DNA of 64,000 nt from Oceanococcus atlanticus (GCF_002088235.1 NZ_AQQV01000001.1:744001-808000), one strand, 5' to 3'; shown: positions 1-8,448, counted from the stretch's first letter. Numbers and translations: made by a program. Notes: generated by a model not told the origin, from the sequence alone.

Positions 1-444
1 GTCCTCGTACGGAGTCCAGGTGATGCGGTCAAGCAAGGGCTTGTCACGCTCATCACGGCGGTTGTTGCCAGTCAGTACCATCTGCCCCTCGGCGTTGAGC
101 CCCCCGGACAGCTGCAGCACGGTGCCGCTCACATCCACCCAGGTCTGACGCCATTGCATCAATTCCGGGTCGTACCAGTTCAGGCTCTCACCGCTGTAGC
201 CTGAGCTGGTGTGATAGCGCTCCTGCAGCGCGCAACCCTGCATGATCGGAGTGATCGAGTTGTAAGCCTCATCACCCGATTCATCCCCGGCACGCAGCAC
301 ATTCCATTCCCCCAGCCAGAAATCGAACTGGTGATAGGCCGCTTCGCTGCACGGCGGAACGATCTTGGGCTGGAACAGCGCGCAACCGCTCAGGGCGATC
401 AGTCCAGCGAGCAGCAACAGATAACGCAAGCGTGGGAACATCAT
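1..444 (-). CDS. Lipoprotein of DUF1579-like type (3' end outside window)
   Basis: The reading frame is open from 444 to the window edge (148 codons), so the C-terminus is missing. It starts with a lipoprotein signal, MMFPRLRYLLLLAGLIALSGC, whose lipobox LSGC predicts lipidation of the cysteine and a periplasm-facing position. The mature part has FDFWLGEWNV followed by G-W-Y/WRQTWVD-type strands, which resembles the DUF1579 family (about 150-180 residue proteins of unknown function). An ATG at 462 is also in frame, but 444 gives a better signal peptide. Neither start has a clear ribosome site. It lies 46 bases downstream of the ABC exporter on the same strand and may be cotranscribed with it. 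The lipoprotein call is firm; the family is tentative. Confidence 0.7.
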   Translation of the reverse strand, partial: MMFPRLRYLLLLAGLIALSGCALFQPKIVPPCSEAAYHQFDFWLGEWNVLRAGDESGDEAYNSITPIMQGCALQERYHTSSGYSGESLNWYDPELMQWRQTWVDVSGTVLQLSGGLNAEGQMVLTGNNRRDERDKPLLDRITWTPYED

Positions 445-490
445 GGCAATGGCTTGGGACATGGTGTTGGCGATGATACGAGGCGCGTGC

Positions 491-2266
491 TCAGGCGTCA
501 CGAAACTGCAGCTTGGCCAAGCGCGCATACAAACCGCCCTGAGCGAGCAGTTCCTGATGCGTGCCGCTGGCCACCACCTGCCCCTGATCCATGACCACGA
601 TGCGATCGGCGCTGCGCACCGTGGCGAGACGATGGGCGATAACCAGACTGGTGCGCTCGCGCGTCAGCTCATCCAGGGCCTGCTGGACGGCCTGCTCGGA
701 TTCGGCATCCAGCGCACTGGTGGCCTCATCCAGCAACACCACCGCTGCGTTCTTGAGCAGCGCCCGGGCGATGGCGATACGTTGCTTCTGCCCGCCTGAC
801 AAACGCACCCCGCGCTCGCCGAGAAAACAGGCATAACCGTCCGGCTGCGCACGAATGAATGCATCGGCGGCCGCGTGTTGTGCGGCATGCTCGACCTCTT
901 CATCGCTTGCATCCAGACGCCCATAACGGATGTTACTCATGGCCGTGTCGGCAAACAGCACAGGCTCTTGCGGCACGATGGACAGGCGCTCGCGAACCTC
1001 GCCCGGCAGACACTGCGCAATGTCCTGGCCATCCAGGCGGATTTGACCGCCCTGGATATCGTAGAAGCGCTGGAGCAGTTGAAACACCGTGCTCTTGCCG
1101 GCACCCGAAGGCCCGACCAAGGCAACGGTTTCGCCAGGCCTGATGTGCAGGCTGAAGTCACGCAAAACCTGACGCTGCGGTTGCGAGGGGTAGGCAAAAT
1201 GCACAGCTTCAAACTGAATGTCACCGCCACAACGCGCCGGCAAAGCTTGCGGCTTCGCCGGCACCTGCAGGGCTAACGGCGTATCAAGCAATTCAATCAA
1301 GCGTTCCGTGGCGCCGGCCGCGCGCTGAATTTCGCCCCAGCTCTCACTCAACGCGGCCAGCGCACCACCGGTAAACAGTGCATACAACAGGAACTGCCCG
1401 AGCTCGCCAGGACTCATGCGCCCATCCATAACCGCCTGTGCGCCAAACCACAGCACCAGCACGATGGCTCCGAACATCAGCAAAATGGCCAGAAACGTCA
1501 GTATGGCGCGGCTGCGTATCCGTCGAAGGGCCGTCGTAAATGCGCTCTCGACCGCACGTGCGTAGCGCGCCGATTCGAAACCCTCGCGGTGAAAAGACTG
1601 CACCGTGTTCATCGCGCTGAACACCTCTTGCGCAGTCGAGCTGGTATCGGCCACACGGTCCTGACTGGCCCGCGATAGCTCTCGAACTTTGCGCCCGTAG
1701 ACCAGAATCGGCACCAGCACGATAGGAATCAGCAGCAGAATCATCATGGTCAGCGGGGGGCTCGTGACCATCAGCATGAGCAAACCGCCGAAAAACAGCA
1801 GCACATTGCGCAGCACAATCGAAACACTGGAGCCAATAACCGTTTGGATCAGCGTGGTATCGGTGGTTAAGCGGGACAACACCTCGCCGGTCCGCGTCGT
1901 CTCAAAAAACACCGGGCTCATGCTCAGCACATGGGTGTAAACATCCTGACGCAGATCAGCAATCAGGCGTTCACCTATCCAGGTCACCCAGTAGTAGCGC
2001 AACGCGGTGGCCACCGCCATCACTGCGGCAACACCGAACATGGCCAGGAACGCAGCGTCGATACGCGCGCTGTGCTGGGCTGAAAAGCCAGCATCAATGA
2101 GATAGCGCAAGGCAACCGGCAGGGACAACGTGGCCGCTGCCGCAAAGAGCAAAGCCACGCTTGCGGCCAGCAAAACCCGCTTGTAACGCCACAACCACGG
2201 CCATAGACGCAGCAAGGGTTTGAGCCGATTTGTGGACTTGGTCACTTTTTGTGGCGGTTTCGTCAC
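491..2266 (-). CDS. ABC exporter, fused permease and ATPase (MsbA/ABCB-like half transporter)
   Basis: A 591-residue half transporter with both domains in one chain. Residues ~25-310 form the six-helix ABC transporter membrane domain, including the coupling-helix region FFETTRTGEVLSRLTTD. The ATPase domain follows, with Walker A GPSGAGKST, signature LSGGQKQR, Walker B VVLLDEATSALD and the H-loop AHRL. Such proteins work as homodimers in the inner membrane and export lipids, peptides or drugs; the substrate cannot be read from sequence. Length is typical of the family. The start is a GTG at 2266; a second in-frame GTG at 2245 is possible. It is divergent from the L,D-transpeptidase gene, with 123 bases between the starts. 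Without MsbA-specific context I do not assign lipid A export. Confidence 0.88.
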   Translation of the reverse strand: MTKPPQKVTKSTNRLKPLLRLWPWLWRYKRVLLAASVALLFAAAATLSLPVALRYLIDAGFSAQHSARIDAAFLAMFGVAAVMAVATALRYYWVTWIGERLIADLRQDVYTHVLSMSPVFFETTRTGEVLSRLTTDTTLIQTVIGSSVSIVLRNVLLFFGGLLMLMVTSPPLTMMILLLIPIVLVPILVYGRKVRELSRASQDRVADTSSTAQEVFSAMNTVQSFHREGFESARYARAVESAFTTALRRIRSRAILTFLAILLMFGAIVLVLWFGAQAVMDGRMSPGELGQFLLYALFTGGALAALSESWGEIQRAAGATERLIELLDTPLALQVPAKPQALPARCGGDIQFEAVHFAYPSQPQRQVLRDFSLHIRPGETVALVGPSGAGKSTVFQLLQRFYDIQGGQIRLDGQDIAQCLPGEVRERLSIVPQEPVLFADTAMSNIRYGRLDASDEEVEHAAQHAAADAFIRAQPDGYACFLGERGVRLSGGQKQRIAIARALLKNAAVVLLDEATSALDAESEQAVQQALDELTRERTSLVIAHRLATVRSADRIVVMDQGQVVASGTHQELLAQGGLYARLAKLQFRDA

Positions 2267-2389
2267 GAATGTCTACCCAGCGGTGACCGACTATTAAACC
2301 ATCTGACCGACCAGTCAGCGGTTTGTAGCGATGACAATTTTTTGACGCTCTCTGGAAAACCATGTCTCCAACAACTCAGGGAGAGAACG

Positions 2390-4099
2390 ATGGGTTTCCG
2401 CAATTTGGCCCGTTCCAACACGATCACTCGCAAGGCTATCAGCGGCCTGATTCTAGGCAGCCTGCTGTTGGCCGGCAGCGCCCAGGCCAGCAATAGCGAC
2501 GCTCAGGCCAGCTTTGTAAGCCACATGCAGCTGAAAATTCAGGCACTGCGCTCTGGCAGCAGCACCCGCACGGCTGGCATGACCCTGCGCAATCGCCACA
2601 CCCTGGTGCGCACATATGACCGGACCGGTTATGCAGCCATCTGGACCAGCCCGCAAGGGTGGCAGACCAACGGCCAACGCATGTTCGACTATCTCGCAGC
2701 CCTGCCCCGTCATGGACTGGACCCGTCGAACTACCACTACAACACCCTGAAAAGTCTGCGCGACGACGATTCGCTGGCCGGCCGTATCCATGGCGACCTG
2801 CTGCTGAGCGATGCCTTTATCTCACTGGTTTCTGACCTGGCGCGTGGTGCCGCTCGATCCAACAGCCTGGGCAGCCGCGCTCAATCTTTGCTGCTGCGGC
2901 TGAAGCCTACCGATGACCCAGCGCGCGAGTTTGACGGGCTTTTGCCACAACACCCCGAATACTGGTCGCTCAGCCAGGCCTTGCATCAGCTGCTGAGTAA
3001 TGATGAAGGTGCTGAACAAGCACCACTGCAGGCCAACCGGATGATCAAACCCGGTGATCATCACCCCATGATTGCCGAGTTGCGCGAACGTCTGACTCGC
3101 AGCGGTGACTATCAGCCCACCCATACGAGTGAAACCGGCACGCAGCTGGGGCCGCGCTTGGCCGCCGCCGTGGCTCAATTCCAGGCCCGCAATGGCCTCG
3201 ACGATGACGGCATCGTAGGCCCGTCAACGCTGGCTGCGCTGAATCGCAGCCGGGCTGACGTGATCGATACATTGAGCCTTAATCTGGAACGCTGGCGTCA
3301 GGCCCCGGCTAGCTTTGGCGACAGCCACGTGCGGGTCAATATCGCCGGCCAGAGCCTGGAATATCACCACGCCAACAAGCCATCTCTGCGCATGAAGGTC
3401 ATCGTGGGCCGTCGCGATCGGCAAACGCCCACGACCAGCAGCGAAATCAACGAAGTCGTTTTCAACCCGGATTGGACTGTGCCTCAGCGTATTGCGGTGG
3501 TCGACAAACTGCCGCTGATCAAGCGTGATCCCAACTACCTGCTGGAGCGTGGGTACACGCTGAGTGCGGGCTGGAGCAGCGACGCCGCCAAGGTTGACCC
3601 CCTGAGCGTGGACTGGAGCCAAATCAACCGCAACAATTTTCCTTTTGTCCTGCGCCAGCAACCCGGTCCGAACAACGCTCTGGGCCAGGTCAAATTCCTG
3701 TTCCCCAATGACTATGCGGTGTACCTGCATGACACGCCGACGCGCAATCTGTTCGACCGTGGTGAGCGCTTGTTCAGTTCAGGCTGTGTGCGCCTGGATC
3801 AACCCATGGCCCTGGCCCAGGCGCTGCTGCGCGACCATGCCGATGGCGCATGGGCGGACTACGCCAACAGTGATCAGACCCGCCATGTTCGGCTGAGCAA
3901 TCGCGTGCCGGTACACCTGCAGTACTGGACCGCCTGGGTTGACCGCGACGGCAGTCTGCAGTTGCGCAACGATGTGTATCAGCGCGATCGAGAGGTGCTC
4001 AACGCTTTACGCGATCGTGGCGCCTACAACTCAGCCACCCAGTTGGCCACGCTGTACCAAGGCGAGCAAACAACCCAACTGGCCTCACTGGGTGACTAA
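2390..4099 (+). CDS. L,D-transpeptidase, YcbB/LdtD family
   Basis: A 569-residue periplasmic enzyme that forms 3-3 (meso-DAP to meso-DAP) crosslinks in peptidoglycan. The order is: signal peptide (AISGLILGSLLLAGSAQA), an N-terminal YcbB-type scaffold domain, a peptidoglycan-binding domain 1 (PMIAELRERLTRSGDY ... GIVGPSTLAALN), and a C-terminal YkuD catalytic domain. The catalytic domain has His447 in YLHDTP and Cys466 in SSGCVRL, the expected nucleophile motif. The ATG at 2390 follows a strong ribosome site, GGGAGAG (2379-2385). The frame stays open upstream to 2249, but that extension has no signal peptide and is not coding. Length matches E. coli LdtD (about 600). The enzyme class is secure; the exact Ldt paralogue is not. 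Confidence 0.92.
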   Translation: MGFRNLARSNTITRKAISGLILGSLLLAGSAQASNSDAQASFVSHMQLKIQALRSGSSTRTAGMTLRNRHTLVRTYDRTGYAAIWTSPQGWQTNGQRMFDYLAALPRHGLDPSNYHYNTLKSLRDDDSLAGRIHGDLLLSDAFISLVSDLARGAARSNSLGSRAQSLLLRLKPTDDPAREFDGLLPQHPEYWSLSQALHQLLSNDEGAEQAPLQANRMIKPGDHHPMIAELRERLTRSGDYQPTHTSETGTQLGPRLAAAVAQFQARNGLDDDGIVGPSTLAALNRSRADVIDTLSLNLERWRQAPASFGDSHVRVNIAGQSLEYHHANKPSLRMKVIVGRRDRQTPTTSSEINEVVFNPDWTVPQRIAVVDKLPLIKRDPNYLLERGYTLSAGWSSDAAKVDPLSVDWSQINRNNFPFVLRQQPGPNNALGQVKFLFPNDYAVYLHDTPTRNLFDRGERLFSSGCVRLDQPMALAQALLRDHADGAWADYANSDQTRHVRLSNRVPVHLQYWTAWVDRDGSLQLRNDVYQRDREVLNALRDRGAYNSATQLATLYQGEQTTQLASLGD

Positions 4100-4112
4100 C
4101 CAGCAGATCAAA

Positions 4113-4328
4113 TCAGGCGGCTTGATCGGGCATTGAAACGGGTGACTCCTCGGTCCAGCCGCCCGGCATGCGCGGATCGCAGAACACGCGCGGCGACTCC
4201 AAACGCACGTGTGTGCGGTTGCGCAGCGGACGCAACAGGCGACTGGGCCGAACCGCAGCAGATTCGGCGGCACTGCGGGAAAGCGGGCGCGTGAGCACAG
4301 CCATGGGAGGACGGGTATTGAAATTCAT
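4113..4328 (-). CDS. Small Arg/Pro-rich protein of unknown function
   Basis: A 71-residue open frame with an ATG at 4328 and a good ribosome site (AAGGA, about 8 bases upstream). The product is rich in Arg, Pro and Ser, has no membrane segment and matches no family I recognise. It lies on the repressor strand just downstream of the repressor terminator, so it probably has its own promoter. The stretch upstream of its start shares ACTTCACA with the stretch upstream of the S24 repressor start, and both have an adjacent TGTAG/TACATTTT-like element. That makes coregulation possible. Only start-site quality and context support coding; it could be non-coding. Confidence 0.45.
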   Translation of the reverse strand: MNFNTRPPMAVLTRPLSRSAAESAAVRPSRLLRPLRNRTHVRLESPRVFCDPRMPGGWTEESPVSMPDQAA

Positions 4329-4368
4329 AATGTGATCCTTGTGAAGTGATTTACTACATTTTCAAGGC

Positions 4369-4400
4369 AAAAAAACACCGCATGGCCTACAAAGCCATGC
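4369..4400 (-). terminator. Rho-independent terminator of the S24 repressor gene
   Basis: A 7-bp stem GCATGGC/GCCATGC (4380-4386 and 4394-4400) overlaps the repressor stop codon. On the minus strand it is followed five bases later by a run of seven T (4369-4375). The stem is short, so efficiency may be moderate. Confidence 0.6.
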
Positions 4401-5049
4401 CTTTGAAGATGACCACACCACACAGGCGGTCATCTTCTTGCAGCTCCAGAATCGGCTCAGGCCAATTCGGATTGAGCGGCTTGAGGTAACGCCGGGCAAC
4501 CGGCGTTTCCCCTTCCTGAATCAGTTGCTTGAATGTGGCGGATTGATCGGCCTCGCGACGCACGACCACACAGGATTTGTTTTCCGGCTGGCGCTGAGGA
4601 TCGACGAAGATCAGGTCACCATCGCTGAAGCTCAAGCGCCCCAGCGGGTTGTACATGGACTCACCCCGCACCCGCAGCACGAAAGTGCTTTCAGAGTGAC
4701 GGACGGGGCAAGACAACCATTCGGCGGCATCGTTACCACTGCCATCCGGTGTCTCCATGCCATGCCAACTGCCAGCGGCAACCCAGGACAACATCGGGCA
4801 CAGACCCTGATCACGCGGTGAGGCAGATGTTTCAGCGGTCTGCTCGTGCCGATCCAGCCATCCGCGTGGCTTACGGCATTGCTGCTCAATCTGCCGCGCC
4901 ACCCGATCACCAAAGCTGCCGACTCCGCGAACCAACTGCCCGACGTAGGACGGCGACTTGCCCAAACGCGCCGCAAACTCGGCTTGATGCCCATCCGCCT
5001 GCTCGTCGATCAGGCGCATCAAGTTTTGGCGGCGGCGTTCCTTGTACAT
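4387..5049 (-). CDS. LexA/CI-like repressor with HTH and S24 autopeptidase domain
   Basis: A 220-residue protein with an N-terminal helix-turn-helix (residues ~8-60, QAEFAARLGKSPSYVGQLVRG) and a C-terminal S24 peptidase domain. The self-cleavage apparatus looks complete: Ala92-Gly93 in WVAAGSW as scissile bond, nucleophile Ser131 in RGESMYNP, and general base Lys174 in ATFKQL. Spacing is close to that of LexA. Such proteins repress until RecA-stimulated autocleavage, although some family members are not cleaved. The frame is open upstream to 5298, but ATG 5049 (MYKERRRQNL) is preferred because it leaves the operator and promoter outside the gene. The ribosome site is weak (CGGG). It is divergent from the thioredoxin-like lipoprotein. 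No other phage gene is nearby. Confidence 0.88.
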   Translation of the reverse strand: MYKERRRQNLMRLIDEQADGHQAEFAARLGKSPSYVGQLVRGVGSFGDRVARQIEQQCRKPRGWLDRHEQTAETSASPRDQGLCPMLSWVAAGSWHGMETPDGSGNDAAEWLSCPVRHSESTFVLRVRGESMYNPLGRLSFSDGDLIFVDPQRQPENKSCVVVRREADQSATFKQLIQEGETPVARRYLKPLNPNWPEPILELQEDDRLCGVVIFKGMAL

Positions 5050-5077
5050 GGTTAACCCGAGGAGTGATGTGAAGTAA

Positions 5078-5106
5078 AATGTAGCAAAACACTTTTTTTG
5101 CTGCAA
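5078..5106 (-). promoter_or_regulatory. Repressor promoter with 26-bp palindromic operator
   Basis: Positions 5080-5105 read TGTAGCAAAA, six bases, then TTTTGCTGCA: two 10-base half-sites with one mismatch. On the minus strand the same stretch gives a -35 TTGCAG (5106-5101), a 17-base spacer and a -10 TACATT (5083-5078). The palindrome therefore spans the repressor promoter, as expected for autoregulation. Its position also allows control of the divergent gene starting at 5138. That the S24 protein is the binder is inference. Confidence 0.7.
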
Positions 5107-5125
5107 GAGTGCGTTGTGCGCCCCG

Positions 5126-5131
5126 TATACT
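5126..5131 (+). promoter_or_regulatory. Candidate -10 box of the thioredoxin-like lipoprotein gene
   Basis: TATACT (5126-5131) lies six bases before the ATG at 5138, with no good -35 at 17 bases and no Shine-Dalgarno sequence before the ATG. If used, transcription would begin at or next to the A of the start codon and give a leaderless mRNA. Weak evidence. Confidence 0.35.
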
Positions 5132-5137
5132 CGAAGC

Positions 5138-6661
5138 ATGAAACACCACCTCGTCTGCTGCCTGACCCTTTGTTCCCTGCTCTTGTGCGCTTGCGGACGC
5201 AGCGACACTGGCGCGCCACAGGCCACAACAGCCCCCGCGACCAGCGCGGGCATCGAATGGTTTGAAGGTGGTGTCAGCGAGGCTTTTGCGCTAGCCAAAG
5301 AACGCGATCAGCCCTTGTTCTTGTACTGGGGTGCGGTGTGGTGCCCGCCGTGCAATCAGTTGCGCTCGACGGTCTTTCGCGACCCCGCTTTTGTCGAAAT
5401 GACTAGGGCCTTTGTAGCGGTTTACCTGGATGGCGACAGCGAAGGCGCGCAACGCTGGGGTGAACATTTCGGCGCTGCCGGATACCCCACGCTGATCGTT
5501 TTTGGCCCCCAAGGTGAGGAGCGTACACGGTTAACCAGCGGCATGGCCCTGGAGCGCTACCCGCAGGCGTTGCAAGCCGCATTGGAGCAAAACGAAAGTA
5601 TCGCTGCCGTGCTCGCCAGAGGGCTGGAAGAACCGCAGTCGCTGACTGATGATCACTGGCAACTGCTTGCACGCACCGCCTGGGATGCCGACGACGGACG
5701 CCTGCTCGGGCAGGAAGACCGCGCCAACACACTGAGCACCCTGGCCCAGCATTGCCCAGCCACCTCACAACCCCACTGCAGGCGATTGAAACTGCTGTCC
5801 AGCATCGCCAGCCTTGATCAGGAAAGCCCCCCCACCACGATCGAGAATCTGCAGCAGATTCTCGCCGACCCGCAGCTCACACATGACAATCTCAGCGAGT
5901 TGCAGTACCACGCAGTGGAACTAAGCCGGTCCGCACCAGCCGATGTTCGAGCAATCCTTTATGCGCGTCTGCAGACCCTGGCAGAGCGCAGCTTTGCGGA
6001 TACCCGCTTGCCACTCAAGGCGCGCATGCTGGGAACCCGTTTGCACATGGATTTACGCCGCGACGAAAACGGGCAGTTGCCGCAGGATGATGCCGATTTG
6101 CAAGCGCTGGTGCGTGCGCGCGCGGCTTGGGCCGATGAGGCTGCGACCACGCCGGCTGAGCGACAGTCGCTGATCTACAACGCCGCCTGGTATCTGCATG
6201 AAGTCGGCCTCAGCGACGCGGCGGTTGAACTACTGCAAGCGGAACTGGGCAATGCCGTGGCGCCGTATTACTACATGTCCTATCTGGCGAGCATCGAGAA
6301 GGCTCGCAACAACGCAACGCGCGCACTGGGCTGGTCTGCCCGGGCCTGGCAACTGGCCACTGGACCGGCAACCCGGACCCAATGGGGCACACAACATGTG
6401 CTCAACCTGATCGAACTGGCGCCCGATCAGATTGACACGATCGAGACTGTTGCCAACCAGTTGCTTGACGGCGTCGCACAATCACAGGACGGCTATTACC
6501 AACGTACCCGTACGCGGATGCAGCGATTGCACGATACGCTCGCACAATGGTCGCAGGACAAGCCCAAACGCGAGGCTGCAGCCTCACGCCTGCGTCAGCG
6601 AATCGCTGCACTGTGCGCACAAAGCGCCACCGATTGCAGCGCGCTGACCGGCGCTCAGTAG
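5138..6661 (+). CDS. Thioredoxin-fold lipoprotein with long helical C-terminal region
   Basis: A 507-residue exported protein. The signal ends in a cysteine-rich lipobox (LLLCAC, lipidated Cys19). Residues ~40-150 form a thioredoxin-like domain with the redox motif WCPPC (Cys69, Cys72), the DsbD-gamma/thioredoxin_7 arrangement. A cis-proline-type segment, AAGYPTLIVFGPQG, follows. The rest (~170-500) is Ala/Leu/Arg-rich, helical and repeat-like, possibly TPR-like, with several further cysteines. It probably acts in periplasmic thiol-disulfide exchange or handling of damaged proteins. ATG 5138 is preferred to the frame opening at 5114 because it begins a proper lipoprotein signal. It is divergent from the S24 repressor and shares the operator region, which suggests damage- or stress-linked expression. 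Confidence 0.8.
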   Translation: MKHHLVCCLTLCSLLLCACGRSDTGAPQATTAPATSAGIEWFEGGVSEAFALAKERDQPLFLYWGAVWCPPCNQLRSTVFRDPAFVEMTRAFVAVYLDGDSEGAQRWGEHFGAAGYPTLIVFGPQGEERTRLTSGMALERYPQALQAALEQNESIAAVLARGLEEPQSLTDDHWQLLARTAWDADDGRLLGQEDRANTLSTLAQHCPATSQPHCRRLKLLSSIASLDQESPPTTIENLQQILADPQLTHDNLSELQYHAVELSRSAPADVRAILYARLQTLAERSFADTRLPLKARMLGTRLHMDLRRDENGQLPQDDADLQALVRARAAWADEAATTPAERQSLIYNAAWYLHEVGLSDAAVELLQAELGNAVAPYYYMSYLASIEKARNNATRALGWSARAWQLATGPATRTQWGTQHVLNLIELAPDQIDTIETVANQLLDGVAQSQDGYYQRTRTRMQRLHDTLAQWSQDKPKREAAASRLRQRIAALCAQSATDCSALTGAQ

Positions 6662-6683
6662 AACCTGCGCCGGCGACCGTTCA

Positions 6684-7070
6684 TCAGTCTGCGGGCTGGA
6701 ACGCCATATCGCCAGGGCCCCAGTAGGCTCGCATGCTGGTGAATTTGCCTGCCTCATTGAACGTCATAACGTCGATCACACGAATCAGGCAGGGGCCTTG
6801 TTCAAGGGTGACCTGAACATCAAAAGCCATCGCTGCAGAGTTGGCATGCGATGTCCGAATTGGAGCGACCAGAGACAGCTCGGCCCCCAGTCCTACGGAA
6901 TAACGATAAAACTCCGCGATCGCTTCAATCCCGACCTTGGGCTCTGTGCCCACGGGGTCTTCAACGCTGGCATCATCGGCGTACAAGGCGATAACAGCCT
7001 CGGCATCTCGGCGGTTAAAGGCGTCAATGTATTCCTGCATTGCCGCGCGCATTTGTTGTTCTGTACTCAT
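6684..7070 (-). CDS. Steroid delta5-3-ketosteroid isomerase
   Basis: A 128-residue protein of the NTF2/SnoaL fold that aligns with Comamonas/Pseudomonas ketosteroid isomerase along nearly its whole length (for example ALYADDASVEDPVG and EAIAEFYRYS). The catalytic residues are present at expected positions: Tyr14 and an Asp at ~100 as the oxyanion hole, and Asp38 as the proton-shuttling base. The enzyme moves the double bond of 3-oxo-delta5-steroids to delta4 and is cytoplasmic. It converges with the thioredoxin lipoprotein gene (22-base gap) and is divergent from the LuxR-type regulator. No steroid ring-cleavage genes are in this window, so the substrate could be another ketosteroid-like compound. 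Confidence 0.85.
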   Translation of the reverse strand: MSTEQQMRAAMQEYIDAFNRRDAEAVIALYADDASVEDPVGTEPKVGIEAIAEFYRYSVGLGAELSLVAPIRTSHANSAAMAFDVQVTLEQGPCLIRVIDVMTFNEAGKFTSMRAYWGPGDMAFQPAD

Positions 7071-7104
7071 CCGGCTAGTTTCCGCCGATAAATCATGGGT
7101 AGAA

Positions 7105-7120
7105 TCATCCGTCCGGATGA
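7105..7120. promoter_or_regulatory. Short palindrome between ketosteroid isomerase and LuxR-type gene
   Basis: TCATCCG-TC-CGGATGA is a perfect 7+7 inverted repeat lying 35 bases upstream of the isomerase ATG, in the 169-base divergent gap. It is a candidate binding site for the neighbouring LuxR-type regulator. The rest of the gap shows no clear promoter. Confidence 0.4.
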
Positions 7121-7239
7121 CAAGAAATCACAACAACCGGACACCACCAAAACTTGGAACACGATGAGGATGACAGACCACAACCGCCAGCCATACGGCA
7201 TCGCCCCTACACAGAGCGCGCAGCAGCGCGTCTGATCGC

Positions 7240-8448
7240 ATGCAAACGCTGGCATCTGCGCAAGCGTTTCAGGCCCGGCGGTCGAGCTTCGACTCGCTGG
7301 AACTGGACGATGGCGAATACCCCATAGGCCAAGCACAGCTTGATCGCCTGCTGGGCGCTATTTATGACGGTCTGAATGAATCCCCGCCGTGGCAGGGAGC
7401 ACTGGAAATGTTGCGGGAAACCCTCAACGCCGCACACGTCACCTTGATGCTGCGCCCGCCGTCGCAAGAATCCACCGGCGTCATGATCAACACCGGCGTG
7501 GTCGATGACAGTGCTACCGAATCCTACGAGCAACGTTTCTTCGCCGTGGATCCGTTTGTTGGCCTGCCGCCCGGTGAGGTCGTCAGCGCCGATGAATTGA
7601 TGGGCAAAGACCAATGGCGCAAAAGCACCATGTACCAGGAATATCTCAAGCCCCTGGACATCGGCTACCTGCTGGGTGCGGACATCACCACCAAAGACGG
7701 TATTGAGTGCCGCCTGCGCGTGACCCGGGCCCAGGACCAGCAAGGCTTCAGCGAAAACGACAAGATGATCTGTCGGGTGCTGCTGCCGCATATGGAGCGC
7801 GCCATTCGTCTGCACGCCCGCCTGGACACGCTGGAGTGCGAACGCCAGCTGTACTCCGGGGCGGTCAACCGGCTTCTGCTCGGCATTGCCTACTTCAACC
7901 ATGAAGGCAGCATCGTGCACCTCAACGATGAGGCCCAGCGCATCCTCGCAGACCGCGACGGCGTCAGCCGCAGCGGCAAAGGGCTGGCAGCGTCCAGTCG
8001 CAGCGAGAATCAGGAATTGCAGCGTCTGATTACCGAGTCGATCAGCGGCAGCGTGACAGAAACCGGCCCCGGACTGGCCGAAGCCATGTCAGTAACACGC
8101 CCCTCCGGACGGAGCCAGATCGGGATCGTGGTGCGCTCAATTCCGTTTGGCGAGTTTTCAGAGAGCAAACACCGCCCTGCGGCGGTGGTATACCTGCGTG
8201 ATCCGGACACCTCGCCGGCCCAGCCGTCACAGGAAGTCGTACGCCGTGTCTTCGGCCTGACCCGCATGGAGGCCAATCTGGCCATCCTGCTAGCAGAAGG
8301 CAACACCCTGGATGAGGCCGCCGAAAAGCTCAACGTGCGGCGCAACACCGCGCGCACCCATCTACGCTCCATCTTCGGCAAGACCGGCGTCACGCGCCAG
8401 ACCATGCTCGTGCGCATGCTGCTCAACAGCGTGGTATCCCTGGCCTGA
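7240..8448 (+). CDS. LuxR-type transcriptional regulator with PAS-like centre
   Basis: A 402-residue regulator. The C-terminal ~65 residues are a LuxR/GerE helix-turn-helix (LTRMEANLAILLAEGNT, then RRNTARTHLRSIFGKTG). Residues ~205-300 look PAS-like (LLLGIAYFNHEGSIVHLNDEAQRIL), and the N-terminal ~200 residues match no domain I can name. There is no receiver or acyl-homoserine-lactone domain, so it is neither a classical response regulator nor a quorum sensor. It starts at ATG 7240; the frame with an ATG around 7174 closes before it. It lies 170 bases before the adaptor gene of the transport operon and is divergent from ketosteroid isomerase, so either may be its target. Confidence 0.85.
   Translation: MQTLASAQAFQARRSSFDSLELDDGEYPIGQAQLDRLLGAIYDGLNESPPWQGALEMLRETLNAAHVTLMLRPPSQESTGVMINTGVVDDSATESYEQRFFAVDPFVGLPPGEVVSADELMGKDQWRKSTMYQEYLKPLDIGYLLGADITTKDGIECRLRVTRAQDQQGFSENDKMICRVLLPHMERAIRLHARLDTLECERQLYSGAVNRLLLGIAYFNHEGSIVHLNDEAQRILADRDGVSRSGKGLAASSRSENQELQRLITESISGSVTETGPGLAEAMSVTRPSGRSQIGIVVRSIPFGEFSESKHRPAAVVYLRDPDTSPAQPSQEVVRRVFGLTRMEANLAILLAEGNTLDEAAEKLNVRRNTARTHLRSIFGKTGVTRQTMLVRMLLNSVVSLA

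Noticed and set aside
2249-2389. N-terminal extension of the L,D-transpeptidase
   Set aside because: It would bury the signal peptide and overlaps the 5' end of the divergent ABC gene.
4387-5298. Prophage remnant around the S24 repressor
   Set aside because: No integrase, Cro, replication or structural gene lies within the neighbouring 10 kb; the flanks are housekeeping and envelope genes.
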